Shown: positions 55,781 to 64,000 of the stretch, one piece after another
Layout: every line of letters starts with the position of its first letter
Numbering within the stretch: position 1 is the stretch's first letter
Assembly (NCBI GenBank): GCA_030374805.1
Contig: JARGSG010000236.1
Coordinates: forward strand, 1-64,000
Length of the DNA stretch: 64,000 nt
Direction: 5' to 3'
Source: Gracilaria gracilis
Lineage: Eukaryota > Rhodophyta > Florideophyceae > Gracilariales > Gracilariaceae
Notes under the pieces: generated by a model
Databases searched by the model: none
Told to the model about the DNA's origin: nothing
The model's input: the letters and a program-made list of their open reading frames with translations, nothing else
Made by a program: the position numbers and the translations under genes

Positions 55781-56842
55781 TTGTCGCGCTTCAGCCAGGC
55801 TTCCCGCCGCCGCTTCGCTCTCCACTCGCAACCGCCGCCAAGCTCCTTCCATTTCGCCCCCCGCTGCCGCCATCACTCTCCTCTTTGGTTTTCGCACCTT
55901 TTCGCACCTGCCGTCACGCCACTTCCCCCTCCCCGCTTCTTGCCACTGCTGTCGCGCTGCTTTCCGCTCTTCCCTTCCCGGCGTTGCTCTTGCGTCTCTC
56001 TCTGCTCTCGGCTTACCGACGTTGCTACCTTGGTGCTTCTCACTCTCTTCTGCAGTTGCGCCAAGCCGTGCTCTTCTCTTCCCGCCTCTACCGTTTCTTC
56101 GTTGCCCGTTTCCCAATCTCTGCTCCCCGCCGCTTTCGTCGCGTCGCTTCCCAATCCCTGCCGCTCTCCACCGCTGCCGTTAAACCGCTCTCTACTCCCT
56201 ATCGCTGGCATCTCTTCCCGCTCCGCGCTCGCCCCTGCTGCCGTCGCGCCTCCAAACCTCGTCACTCACGTTGTGCCTTTGGCCACCACCGGAACTGCTG
56301 GCATCGTGCCTAACCCCGTTTCAACTGCCATCGTGGCTCCCGGCCCTGCACCTGCCGTCACTCTTCCCGCCACGGTTGTAACTACCATCCAGTTTCCCAC
56401 CGTCGCCTGTGCCGTGGCGCCTCGGGCCACCGCTGCCGTCGCGCCTCCCGCTTTCTCCTTCAGCCAGTGCCTCTGTTTCGCTCGAGGCTCGCGGCTCACC
56501 TTCAGAGCGACCGACTGGCTGCTCGCAGCCGCAGTCCGTCTAGATTTAGCACCCCGCTCCCACCGCCGCTTCCACTGCTTGCTCCCGCTGGTGCCGTCAG
56601 GACTCTTTCCACCGCCGCTGAAACTTCCGCTGAAACCTTCTGCTGCCGGCGCGCCTGACGTCGCACTTCCGCTGAGCTCGCCACTGGACGTCAATGTCGC
56701 CGTGAGCGACGTCTTTAGCCCGAAAGCTGACCTGCTGTTCGCCGCCTGCCTTGGCTTGTTTAACCTCGCACTGACTCAAGTGAATGGCCGGCCATCAGCA
56801 CCGCACCCCAGGAAGAACTTTCCGTCATTGACATCTCTATAA
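55781..56842 (+). other. GC-rich ORF of 353 codons, probably non-coding
   Basis: The frame starts ATG? uncertain at 55781 and is Pro/Ala/Ser/Leu-rich throughout, with repeats of the AAVAPP / TGTAGIVP type. They reflect a DNA repeat of CTGCCGTCGCGCCTCC (CTGCCRTCGYGCCTCC). The opposite strand is also open for two 130-142-codon frames. This looks like the inverted relative of the minisatellite at 54.2-54.9 kb. A real Pro/Ala-rich protein cannot be excluded. Confidence 0.25.
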
Positions 56843-57019
56843 ATTTTCAGCATGTCAGGCATTTTCTTGAATGTTCAAGGCAATTTCAACGAAATCAATT
56901 TTTTCAAAAAAAATTAAGTCATTATATCTTCATTGGATTTTGATGCAATGAAAACTTAATGACTTTGGACTGGTTCCAATGAACAAAAGAGGACAAACCA
57001 GTGAAAATCTCACGAACAC

Positions 57020-57598
57020 CGATTGGAATTTGATTGCACGAGTTTTCGCTGGGAGCGCAGGGCAGATGCGTGCCTCGCTGCTTTCTGCAGCTGCAACGCC
57101 AGCTGCGCTGCGGTGTGGTCGTGTGTTGAATTGCTCCATTGTTGCAGCTGCTGCGCTGGTCTACGCAGTCGTTGCACCGCCCCAACAATCGCTGGATCGC
57201 GGCGTTCGGTGGCCATGGCGCCTATCTGAAAGTCGGTACAGACGGCGTTGCCGAGTGTGTGCACACTCAATGCGCCTTTTCGACGTCAGAGGCAGTGAAA
57301 AAAGCATACGATGCTCGAAGGAGGCGCGGCGACGCTGTGGTCTGCCGTGCGGCTGTCGGACTGCTAGCCTGAGACAGCCGCCGCAACAATGTTGCGCGCG
57401 GACTTGTCGCTGCCTCACATCAGGGCTTTCATCGAACTTATCGCCGTTTATCCCCAGCTGTCTGGGAAACCCCGTTGTCACATTTCAATCGCCCGCCGAC
57501 ATGTCGAGCATGTTCACGCGCGGGCCGGCAGCCGAGCTGAGTCCGCATTATTACATCAACTATTGGGTTTACACTTTCTTGTGAAATACCAAGGCTAG
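57020..57598 (+). other. Overlapping short ORFs, unrecognised
   Basis: Two frames look more protein-like than the rest: one near 57170-57372 (RWIAAFGGHGAYLKVGTDGV, then STSEAVKKAYDARRRRGDAV) and one at 57389-57598 (ADLSLPHIRAFIELIAVYPQ). They may be parts of one decayed gene. No family is recognised. Confidence 0.2.
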
Positions 57599-58817
57599 CA
57601 CGTCGTCGAAGGCTTTCATATTGTCCTGCAGGACACTTTCAAGGGCTACGAGAGCGTAGTACATCCGTCTCAAGTAGTTCTGAATTATGGGAAAAGAACT
57701 GCGCTCCATAAGGCGTTCAATGCCACCTCTGTCCATCGGGACAAGGCATTTGGTATCTACCAGCTTATCGAAGTCTTTGGCCGTGCGTTTCCGCAGCATC
57801 CGTCAGTATTGGCGGATCTCGAAGAACATGCGTGCTTCGGGAGCGGTTTTCTTATTTTTGGTTTCGTATTCCAGACCCGCGGTAAGGATACTGGACACCA
57901 TAGCGGTATGCGGTTGTGTCTTCGACAGGCACTGCAGGATGGGATAACAACTTCCGACACTATCATCGCACTCTTTCCCTCCTCTCTCTGGACCTATTTG
58001 TTCGAGTCTGCCACCGTTACAAACTGCAATGTGCTCAAGCTCTAGCTACTTGTTCATGACGTAGTGATTCCTTTCGTCGATTAGCCCCAATTCCAAAGGG
58101 ATGTAGGCGCACATGTCTTGCAATGAAGTCAAACAAAAGTTTCAGATTTTGGACCCCTTCATCACAGAAACCATCCAGAATAGTCTCATTCTCGCGCGAG
58201 GGCGAGAAAAGCAACCGATCAAAGCCCGATTGATGCACTCGAGGAACAAAATCAAGTACATGATCCTTAAACATCTTCATAAACGTCTTCCCACCTCCTA
58301 CTTTGAGATTGTCTATCCACTTCACATGCTTGTCATCATCAGCAGATCTGGTAGCCGCTGTCTCGCGGTACATTGTAGCCAACACATACCATTGAAATCC
58401 GACAGAGAGAAACAGCATCATAACTGGAAGCCGGCATACCCATTGAGGGCAGTACTTGCACACCTCCGAGATCCAAGAAATAGCAACCATTGCCGCTTTC
58501 TGAAAATCAGCAGCTCCTTTTTCTTCATCCTCTCTTTCTTCTGTATTCTTTCCATGCAGTCCATTCCATAACATGCAAATATTTTTATGTAAAGCCTTAG
58601 ATGTTCGATTGGATCGGGCAGACCTCGACTTCAACTTCTTTAGTTCGACTTTAATTGCATCTGGCATACCATTCACCACTTCCGTAGCCCTACTGCGTAA
58701 CCAATCCATAAGATTATCCCCCCTGAACGAAACTTGAAGATTTTCCAAACATTTGTGTAGGTCCTGAATCTTGATCCCCAAGAACGTGGTACGCAAATAA
58801 TCGTGATACAGTTCCAT
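57569..58817 (-). pseudogene. Large unrecognised protein gene, lightly broken
   Basis: The ATG at 58817 opens a 260-codon frame (MELYHDYLRTTFLGIKIQDL, then VCKYCPQWVCRLPVMMLFLS, a hydrophobic segment, then TRSADDDKHVKWIDNL). One frame change near 58113 leads to MCAYIPLELGLIDERNHYVM. That frame continues past one TAG to EHIAVCNGGRLEQIGPERGG and AMVSSILTAGLEYETKNKKT, and past one TGA to DKLVDTKCLVPMDRGGIERL, ending at 57569. The total is about 410 residues with one frame change and two stops. Further minus-strand sequence up to 59101 is Cys-rich (YYCTKKEHVCPLLRHVVLCD) and may be an earlier part. The KHVKWIDN motif reminds me of transposase families with an [IV]DNFSK motif, but I cannot name one. 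Confidence 0.45.
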
Positions 58818-59289
58818 TCTAAGTCACAGCCCAAAGCAAAAAAAACACCTTGGCAGCATTGATAGGAACCAAGCCGTTTGAAAGTCCTCACTACGCCACT
58901 TCAGCCTTTTGCTGTGCCCGAGCTGGTGACAGTGAAGTATTGATCGGGCTCACAAATTTTGAAGCAAGAAAAGTCACAAAGAACAACATGTCGCAACAAC
59001 GGGCACACGTGTTCTTTTTTGGTACAGTAGTACAAGTGCCCAAAAAATCCACGTGTGGAAAACAAATAACCTTTCCGCTTTGAGATCATCAGCAGGTGCA
59101 TTCTGGCAACGTGTCATCTCTGTATGTTTACCACCTCGCATTTTAATTTTTTTCGTCGACTCTTCATATTCAACCGGTTCAGGACTCCTTTCTTTATCAC
59201 ATGATAAAGACTAAACGAAAAGATAGAACCGGGAAGAAACGGGGCAGCAGATGCGTCTCCGACCATCAGCACTTGCAGAACATGGACGA

Positions 59290-59890
59290 TGACGGTGACC
59301 ACTCACTGTCAATGGGCATCACAAAGAACGTTCACAAGAGAAAGTCTCTGTAAACGCTAATTAAAAGAAAGATCACGTGAACCGTCACTGTCAATAGGCA
59401 CTCCAATGAACGTTCACGGTGAGCCGTCAACGTGAACCGGCAATAAAATGAACGTTCACGGTGATCATTCACTGTAAAGGGCATTCCAATGAACGTTCAT
59501 AGGGATCATTCACTGTCAAGGGGTATCCCAATGAATGTTCACGGTGATCATTCACTGTCAATGGGTATTACAATTAACGTTCACAGTGATCATTTACTGT
59601 CAATGGGCATTCCATTGAACGTTCACAGTGATCACTCACTGTCAATGGGCATTCCAATGAACGTTCACAGTGATCATGCACTGTGAATGGGTATTCCAAT
59701 GAACGTTTACAGTGATCATTCACTGTCAATGGGCATTCCAATGAACGTTCACAGTGATCATGCACTGTGAATGGGTATTCCAATGAACGTTTACAGTGAT
59801 CATTCACTGTCAATGGGCACCACAATGAACGTTCATATTGAAAATTCACTGTCAATGGTCATTGCAATGAATGTTGGCAGTAACCATTAC
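59290..59890. repeat. 42-bp minisatellite with two internal palindromes
   Basis: About 12-13 units of 42 bp. Each has AATGAACGTTCACAGTGATC, then ATTCACTGTC and AATGGGCATTCC. Every unit contains the perfect palindrome TGAACGTTCA and the imperfect one CAGTGATCATTCACTG. Because 42 is a multiple of 3, plus-strand frames read as 14-residue repeats MNVHSDHSLSMGIP and the minus strand as ERSLECPLTVNDHC. Neighbouring units alternate between two types (..CATTCACTGTCAAT.. and ..CATGCACTGTGAAT..), a sign of higher-order duplication. Confidence 0.8.
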
Positions 59891-60901
59891 ATTGCTAGAG
59901 TTCAAAAGATCACCCTGAATCTTGTTTGTGATTTTATGGAACCTATGAAAGCAGCGCTTGGCAATATTTTCCATCAGAACTTTCTGAAGTTGTGGAAATG
60001 TCTGCAAGGTGTGGAACCGTCAATATGCGAAGTAGGGGATAAAATTGAAAAGCTAGAGTTCACTGTAGTGCAACTCTAGTGGCGGAAAGACACCACGAAG
60101 ACGTCCGAGATCTTCCTCCGTAGGAGGGTAGTCAGCAGACAGAGCCTCTCTGGCAAGGCACGACGAAGTCCGGTGTAAGCCGAGGCCAAGCCGTCACGAC
60201 GGGCGTAGAGAGTTGAGCAAGGATCGGTGTTGGCCCCACGTATGTGGGTGAACGGGTCCTCCAGAGAGGCACGAGTCCACGGAAGTGGGAAAGGAGAAAA
60301 GGAATCCGCGAGAGCGAGGGATGGAGAGAAGGAAAAGAAGAAAAGAGCAAAAAGGCTACGGTAAACACCGGGGTTATCCCTGTACAGGGTCGAACGCGAC
60401 GCAAGCGGAAAACACTCCCACGAATGAGTCCTGTTAGGTGACGCAGAGAGGATACACTAACCGTAGGCAACGGAGCCTCTCTCCTGGAAGCAGTCCATGA
60501 CCGCCGAAGGCGAGGAAGTATAGAGCCAACCCTCGTTGCCCGAACTTTACTGTGCATGGCGGCGAGGTCGCCACCATGCTAAGTAGCGAGCTCGCGCCAA
60601 CAAGTAATTAAATAAACTAACTAAATTAGGCCCACGCACAGTGGTGATTACCCACGCGCCGTGGCGCCCGTCCTATGTGTACGTGGCCAACCTCCTGGCT
60701 CAACCGTGTCCCACGTGTCCTTCCCACTACAGTGGTTGTTACTATTCATACACTCTTATTGGGAGCACCCGTCCGACATGTCGGAATATGACTAAGTAGT
60801 CAGAAACCTCCACCAGAGGGCGTTGCACTACATTCACAGCTAATTTCGTCAAACTCGTTGTTGGATCTTCAAACCTTTTAACGTGTTTGGGATTCAAATA
60901 G
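59489..60901 (+). pseudogene. ORF made of the 14-residue repeats, split by a solo LTR
   Basis: The repeats read in frame from the ATG at 59489, but two units carry a TGA (CTGTGAATGG), so the full array is not open. From 59771 the last units lead into non-repetitive sequence (LNLVCDFMEPMKAALGNIFH, then QGVEPSICEVGDKIEKLEF). The solo LTR at 60064 interrupts it here. On the far side of the target duplicate, the same phase stays open to a TAG at 60899-60901. The unique C-terminal part looks like a genuine helical protein of unknown family. Confidence 0.35.
60064..60832 (+). mobile_element. Solo LTR, 769 bp, with 5-bp target duplication TTCAC
   Basis: It starts TGTAGTGCAACTCTAGTGG and ends CCACCAGAGGGCGTTGCACT ACA, with the two ends inversely related. 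TTCAC precedes (60059-60063) and follows (60833-60837) it exactly. It is homologous along its length to the chromovirus LTR at 7801-8495, in the same orientation. The perfect duplication suggests a fairly recent insertion followed by LTR-LTR recombination. Confidence 0.9.
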
Positions 60902-61165
60902 CACACGATGAAATTATTTAAACTTTTCGCTCAAGCCCGACAGCTCCAGTCTTCTCATCTGTCTATGCCGACGCAGTGAAGTCTACTTTTCCCACTCCCA
61001 CTTCGTGACTCGTATTTGGGGATTGCCCCCGCAATGTTTATCAGGGACAAGTTCTATTGCAGCCCATAGATACCAATATTGTGAATTGATCGGGAGCGAG
61101 ATACAGCAATGCGCTTGCTTTGAGAATCGGTGGTCTTGAACTCGTTGTCTGTATTGTGAGTGATA
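60838..61165. other. No gene recognised beyond the ORF end at 60901
   Basis: There is no frame with a motif in the rest of the stretch. Confidence 0.35.
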
Positions 61166-62382
61166 TTATTTCAATACGTCGCACATCATCTCGTCGTCTT
61201 CTTCGTGGATCTGCTCATCAGCAATGGATATCGCATGATTCAAAAACGCAGCCATATTAGAAAAACGGGGAAGATTTGATTGGCAATCGTTGTATACTTC
61301 GCAGTAATTAGAGTAGGATGTAAACTCCGACGACTTTACCAACTCCATTATGAATTCGTCGCGATATCCCAGGGATCGATACAGCTGAACAGCCCCTCGT
61401 TTGATCGAATGCCCAGAAAAAACACGCACATCAGCCTCACCAACCCCAACTGAACGTAACCGGTTTCGAAGAGTACTGGTGAACCTCTTCACTGAAAATG
61501 CTGTGTCATGCTGTACAACAATTCCTCCATTCGTTTTCTTTAAGTTGCAGAATAAATATCCCTCATAAGGTCCACGAAAGCATAGCCAAGATAGTATGGC
61601 AACGAATGGATCCATGAAAATGGAATAACGAAGTGCATTACTGCCATTCCAATCCGCAATATGATAAACTCGCTCTGTTGTAGAGTTTTTGGTCGCTACA
61701 GGAATAGTAAGAGTAAAGGCATTAGAACTGGTTGTAACATGTTGATACGATAGCTTAAGAATTCCATCGTATCTCAGACCTAAGTTCAGCCCTACGACAA
61801 GAATCGAGTGTAATAGAATATCAATCGGGCTCGTCTTACGATCGGCTCCGAACCAGAAGTTCTCAGCAATGTCGCAAACCATCTCAATCGTAAGAGACCG
61901 TGCTCTGAGTTTGATTTGTCCTTTGCGTGCAAGGGTAACTCTGTACGGCTTCTAAAAACGGTTAATCTTTTCGTTGTTGAAAAGCGGGTTTCCTAGTGAT
62001 CCAGGTGTTGATCTTGGGTTCCAGGAAGAGCTGTGTCCATGTTTTAGGTACACTTCACGAAGTCCTTGGCAAAGAGATAGAACTGAATCATATTCTAGCA
62101 TCGTTTCCTTCTGATATTTGCAATGTTGAGCAACTAAATTGACAACCAACTCTGAGCTAGATGAAGTTACTTCCAAAGATCGCTTGCATTCATGTCATCT
62201 GCAAATGCCAGCAGAAGTCGTTCTGATTTCTGAGTGTTGGCTCTAGTAGCCGTACTGTTTGCGATTTGGCAAAGCTGTTCCACAGGGAGAGGAGCCGTAA
62301 ACGGTTTAGAGTTGTTTCTCCTTAACAATCTTTTGCGACCAGGTTTTGGTATTCCAATAAGTTTGGCATACTTCTTTGTCAA
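61166..62382 (-). pseudogene. Tyrosine recombinase, Crypton-like, lightly broken
   Basis: The catalytic part is open from the ATG at 61882 to 61166 (238 residues). The first arginine box is GLNLGLRYDGILKLSYQHV. The second box is SGHSIKRGAVQLYRSLGY, and a tyrosine-rich end follows (KSSEFTSYSNYCEVYND), where the nucleophile should lie. After the His of box 2 the expected Arg at +3 is Lys (HSIKR), with Arg at +4. Upstream in the same frame, past one TAG near 61954, and one frame change near 62170, lies a helical N-terminal part (RLLRRNNSKPFTAPLPVEQL; LVVNLVAQHCKYQKETMLEY) that fits the core-binding domain. No reverse transcriptase is nearby, which favours a Crypton-type DNA transposon or domesticated gene over a DIRS element. 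Confidence 0.65.
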
Positions 62383-62389
62383 AGTTCAT

Positions 62390-62644
62390 TCGGAAAGCGG
62401 CGTAGAGGGAGAGTTTTACGTAACAATTCCCAATGTAATGACAAAGACACCAGCCACAATGTTACGAATGAAAAAGTCTAAGATATTGGACTCCAAAACA
62501 CTTATCGTTGCTGATCGAGACAGTTCTTCGTCGTTAATTGCTTGGTTCTATTCGGTCGATGACGCCGACTGTTGGACTCGAGAGATGCATCCCACATATT
62601 CTGAAAGTGTGCGTTCATTTGTTGAAAGTGAACGTACATCGTAG
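62390..62644 (+). other. Unrecognised plus-strand ORF
   Basis: The frame reads EGEFYVTIPNVMTKTPATML, then KILDSKTLIVADRDSSSSLI, ending at a TAG at 62644. Balanced composition suggests it may be coding. It diverges from the recombinase on the other strand. Confidence 0.2.
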
Positions 62645-63212
62645 TCGTTTACAGTGTACGTTTAATGCCAAATGTTTCGAGCACGGATTTTCACTGAGGA
62701 AGACGTGTCGCTCCAGAACCATGTCCTTCCCGCGAGCACCATAGCTATCAATTCTACTATTGCCACTGGATCTGCCACCTCCAATTCTGGACCTTCATTG
62801 CCAACAGAGAGTCACGCCACCTCGTATAGATCCTTCGCAATCGTAACAAATATTCATTCTTCTTTTTTCTAATCATTTCAAGCCGTACCCACTTCCATCT
62901 GTGCCGTATACTACCAATAGATAACGACCATGGGGTGCACAAGCATCTTTTTCTCAACTCGCAGTGTTTCACATGGAAAAGATTAGTACCTTGTCTCTTG
63001 ATTGCTCAACGTGCAGCCCACAATCTCCCCGATTGAAGCGAGGCGTCTTTAGAAACGAACATACAGAACTACACTGGATTTAAAATGGAACGCATTGGGA
63101 CAAGATCAACTACTCAAGGAGGCGGAACTGGGCTGGGCGAAGGTTCATAATCCCTGTTTAGATCAAACTCGAAACCAACTCGGCCGAGAAAACACGGAAG
63201 GAGATCATAGCA

Positions 63213-63707
63213 ATGTGTGCAGCAGCGGTAAAGAGACGCAAAGAGTTGCTTAAAAAGAGCGACGCCAATAGATTTTATCAAGATCACGATCGAATACACT
63301 CTACGTTAATGAAGGAGAGACTGTCGTTTGGCAGTGATCGGAAAGCAAAAGCATTTGGCCGTTGCCCTCGTTTTCTGCACTCAGCTCCTTCCACGAGTAT
63401 CTCAAACTCTCCTCCGAAAGAAGTATCTAAAATTGTTCACAACAGCAAACGAACTAAACAATTAGTTGCTACATCTCGTTACGTTCCAGGCTTGCCGAAA
63501 ACTGTAGAGAGGCTTTTACAAATTTGGAATTATGGTATTCCAGAGCAAAATATAGTCCCGATTCTTCTTTTAAATGATGCAACAGATAGAAGAAAGTTTC
63601 TGGCTGGCTACTATACCAAAATATGGACTCATGGAGGGCAAAAGCATGCGTGCAAAAGATTCCGAACTCTGGTGTACTGCGTAGCCCAGTTTGCACCTTT
63701 GAAATAG
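63213..63707 (+). CDS. 164-residue ORF with a possible GCR1_C-type DNA-binding domain
   Basis: ATG at 63213, TAG at 63705-63707, no interruption. The N-terminal half is basic (KRRKELLKKSDANRFYQDHD). The C-terminal half reads LPKTVERLLQIWNYGIPEQN, then a gap and GQKHACKRFRTLVYCVAQFA. The pattern TV..L...WN.G....I..L...........R+..V..I is like the GCR1_C domain, a DNA-binding fold found in yeast Gcr1 and C-terminal to many fungal Crypton recombinases. Its closeness (830 bp) to a decayed tyrosine recombinase is suggestive, but it faces the other way and is a separate ORF. An independent host gene is equally possible. Confidence 0.35.
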   Translation: MCAAAVKRRKELLKKSDANRFYQDHDRIHSTLMKERLSFGSDRKAKAFGRCPRFLHSAPSTSISNSPPKEVSKIVHNSKRTKQLVATSRYVPGLPKTVERLLQIWNYGIPEQNIVPILLLNDATDRRKFLAGYYTKIWTHGGQKHACKRFRTLVYCVAQFAPLK

Positions 63708-63732
63708 AATGTATTCGAATGCAACGAACCCG

Positions 63733-63990
63733 CTACTTGGACCACTGCTTCGCAAGATTATCATAAGCACTACGACAGCGAAAATACTGCATTAGCTCTC
63801 GCATCTGTTCTAAAGGTTTATTTTTCAAACGAACTTTGATCCAGTAGACGTTTGTGACTTTTGCATATTCATACCGTGATGTAGCTTCAAATAACAATTG
63901 TCTGAAATTATTCTCCTTCATGTGTAACAGCCGTAAACATTGCAAAGAATGATTTACTATCCAAGTAGAGTTAATGGTAAGCGACGACAA
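63733..63990 (-). CDS. Unrecognised ORF running toward the window edge
   Basis: The frame is open with protein-like composition (EATSRYEYAKVTNVYWIKVR, then EQMRELMQYFRCRSAYDNLA), ending at 63733, 25 bp past the end of the facing ORF. Its start may lie beyond the window. Confidence 0.25.
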   Translation of the reverse strand: MSSLTINSTWIVNHSLQCLRLLHMKENNFRQLLFEATSRYEYAKVTNVYWIKVRLKNKPLEQMRELMQYFRCRSAYDNLAKQWSK

Positions 63991-64000
63991 TTAGTAATGA

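Noticed and set aside
5657-58817. TGA reassigned as a sense codon
   Set aside because: A few frames have internal TGA, but TAG and TAA also interrupt the same kinds of frames, and several ORFs end at TGA. Pseudogenes and introns explain the data.
59290-59890. CRISPR array
   Set aside because: The 42-bp units are directly contiguous without spacers; this is a minisatellite.
61166-62382. DIRS-type retroelement
   Set aside because: Only a tyrosine recombinase is present; no reverse transcriptase or split terminal repeats were found nearby.

Overview
The window looks like nuclear DNA of a eukaryote with a repeat-dense, intron-poor genome. It holds no ribosomal RNA, tRNA or operon-like gene runs. 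Most of it is mobile-element sequence in several states of decay, with a few host gene remnants between. Candidate introns are short (about 50-95 nt, GT..AG), and a recognisable enoyl-CoA reductase copy has none. An alga, for example a florideophyte red alga with many LTR elements, would fit, but nothing here proves it.

Region 1-7 kb: the left edge is a KDZ/Plavaka-like DNA transposon copy cut by the window. It is followed by palindromic repeats, a 1.6-kb element with long terminal inverted repeats, and a chimeric transposon remnant. A hairpin lies just upstream of a basic, low-complexity host-like gene (5657-6493) that may carry one 54-nt intron.

Region 7-15.7 kb: gag debris lies on the minus strand, followed by an internally deleted chromovirus on the plus strand (LTR, gag, integrase, chromodomain). 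Next come telomere-like C-rich repeats, an old 3' fragment of a second chromovirus family, and a second DNA-transposon-like family whose coiled-coil segment is conserved.

Region 15.7-23.1 kb: AT-rich degenerate repeats, a CpG-rich block, a 280-bp MITE-like element, a decayed WD40 gene and a charged coiled-coil gene built from 14-residue repeats.

Region 23.1-34.3 kb: a nearly whole chromovirus of 11.1 kb on the minus strand. It has two 543-bp LTRs and a perfect 5-bp target duplication (GTGAC). Two large ORFs run antisense between the chromodomain and the 3' LTR. It is unusually rich in the octamer CCGNNCGG.

Region 34.3-37.8 kb: host gene remnants on the minus strand. These are a small possible secretory-pathway protein, a possible RluA-type pseudouridine synthase fragment, and a clear very-long-chain enoyl-CoA reductase (TECR/TSC13) pseudogene. 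The last ends beside a second, longer KDZ/Plavaka-like copy (37.8-40.2 kb).

Region 41-53 kb: a cluster of about nine palindromic 70-bp hairpins inside a 1-kb tandem duplication, a second coiled-coil element, several unrecognised decayed coding regions, and a 509-bp foldback element.

Region 53-64 kb: GC-rich minisatellites and an unrecognised pseudogene. A 42-bp minisatellite is read as 14-residue repeats and is split by a solo LTR (769 bp, target duplication TTCAC). At the right end lie a decayed tyrosine recombinase (Crypton-like) and an ORF with a possible GCR1_C-type DNA-binding domain.
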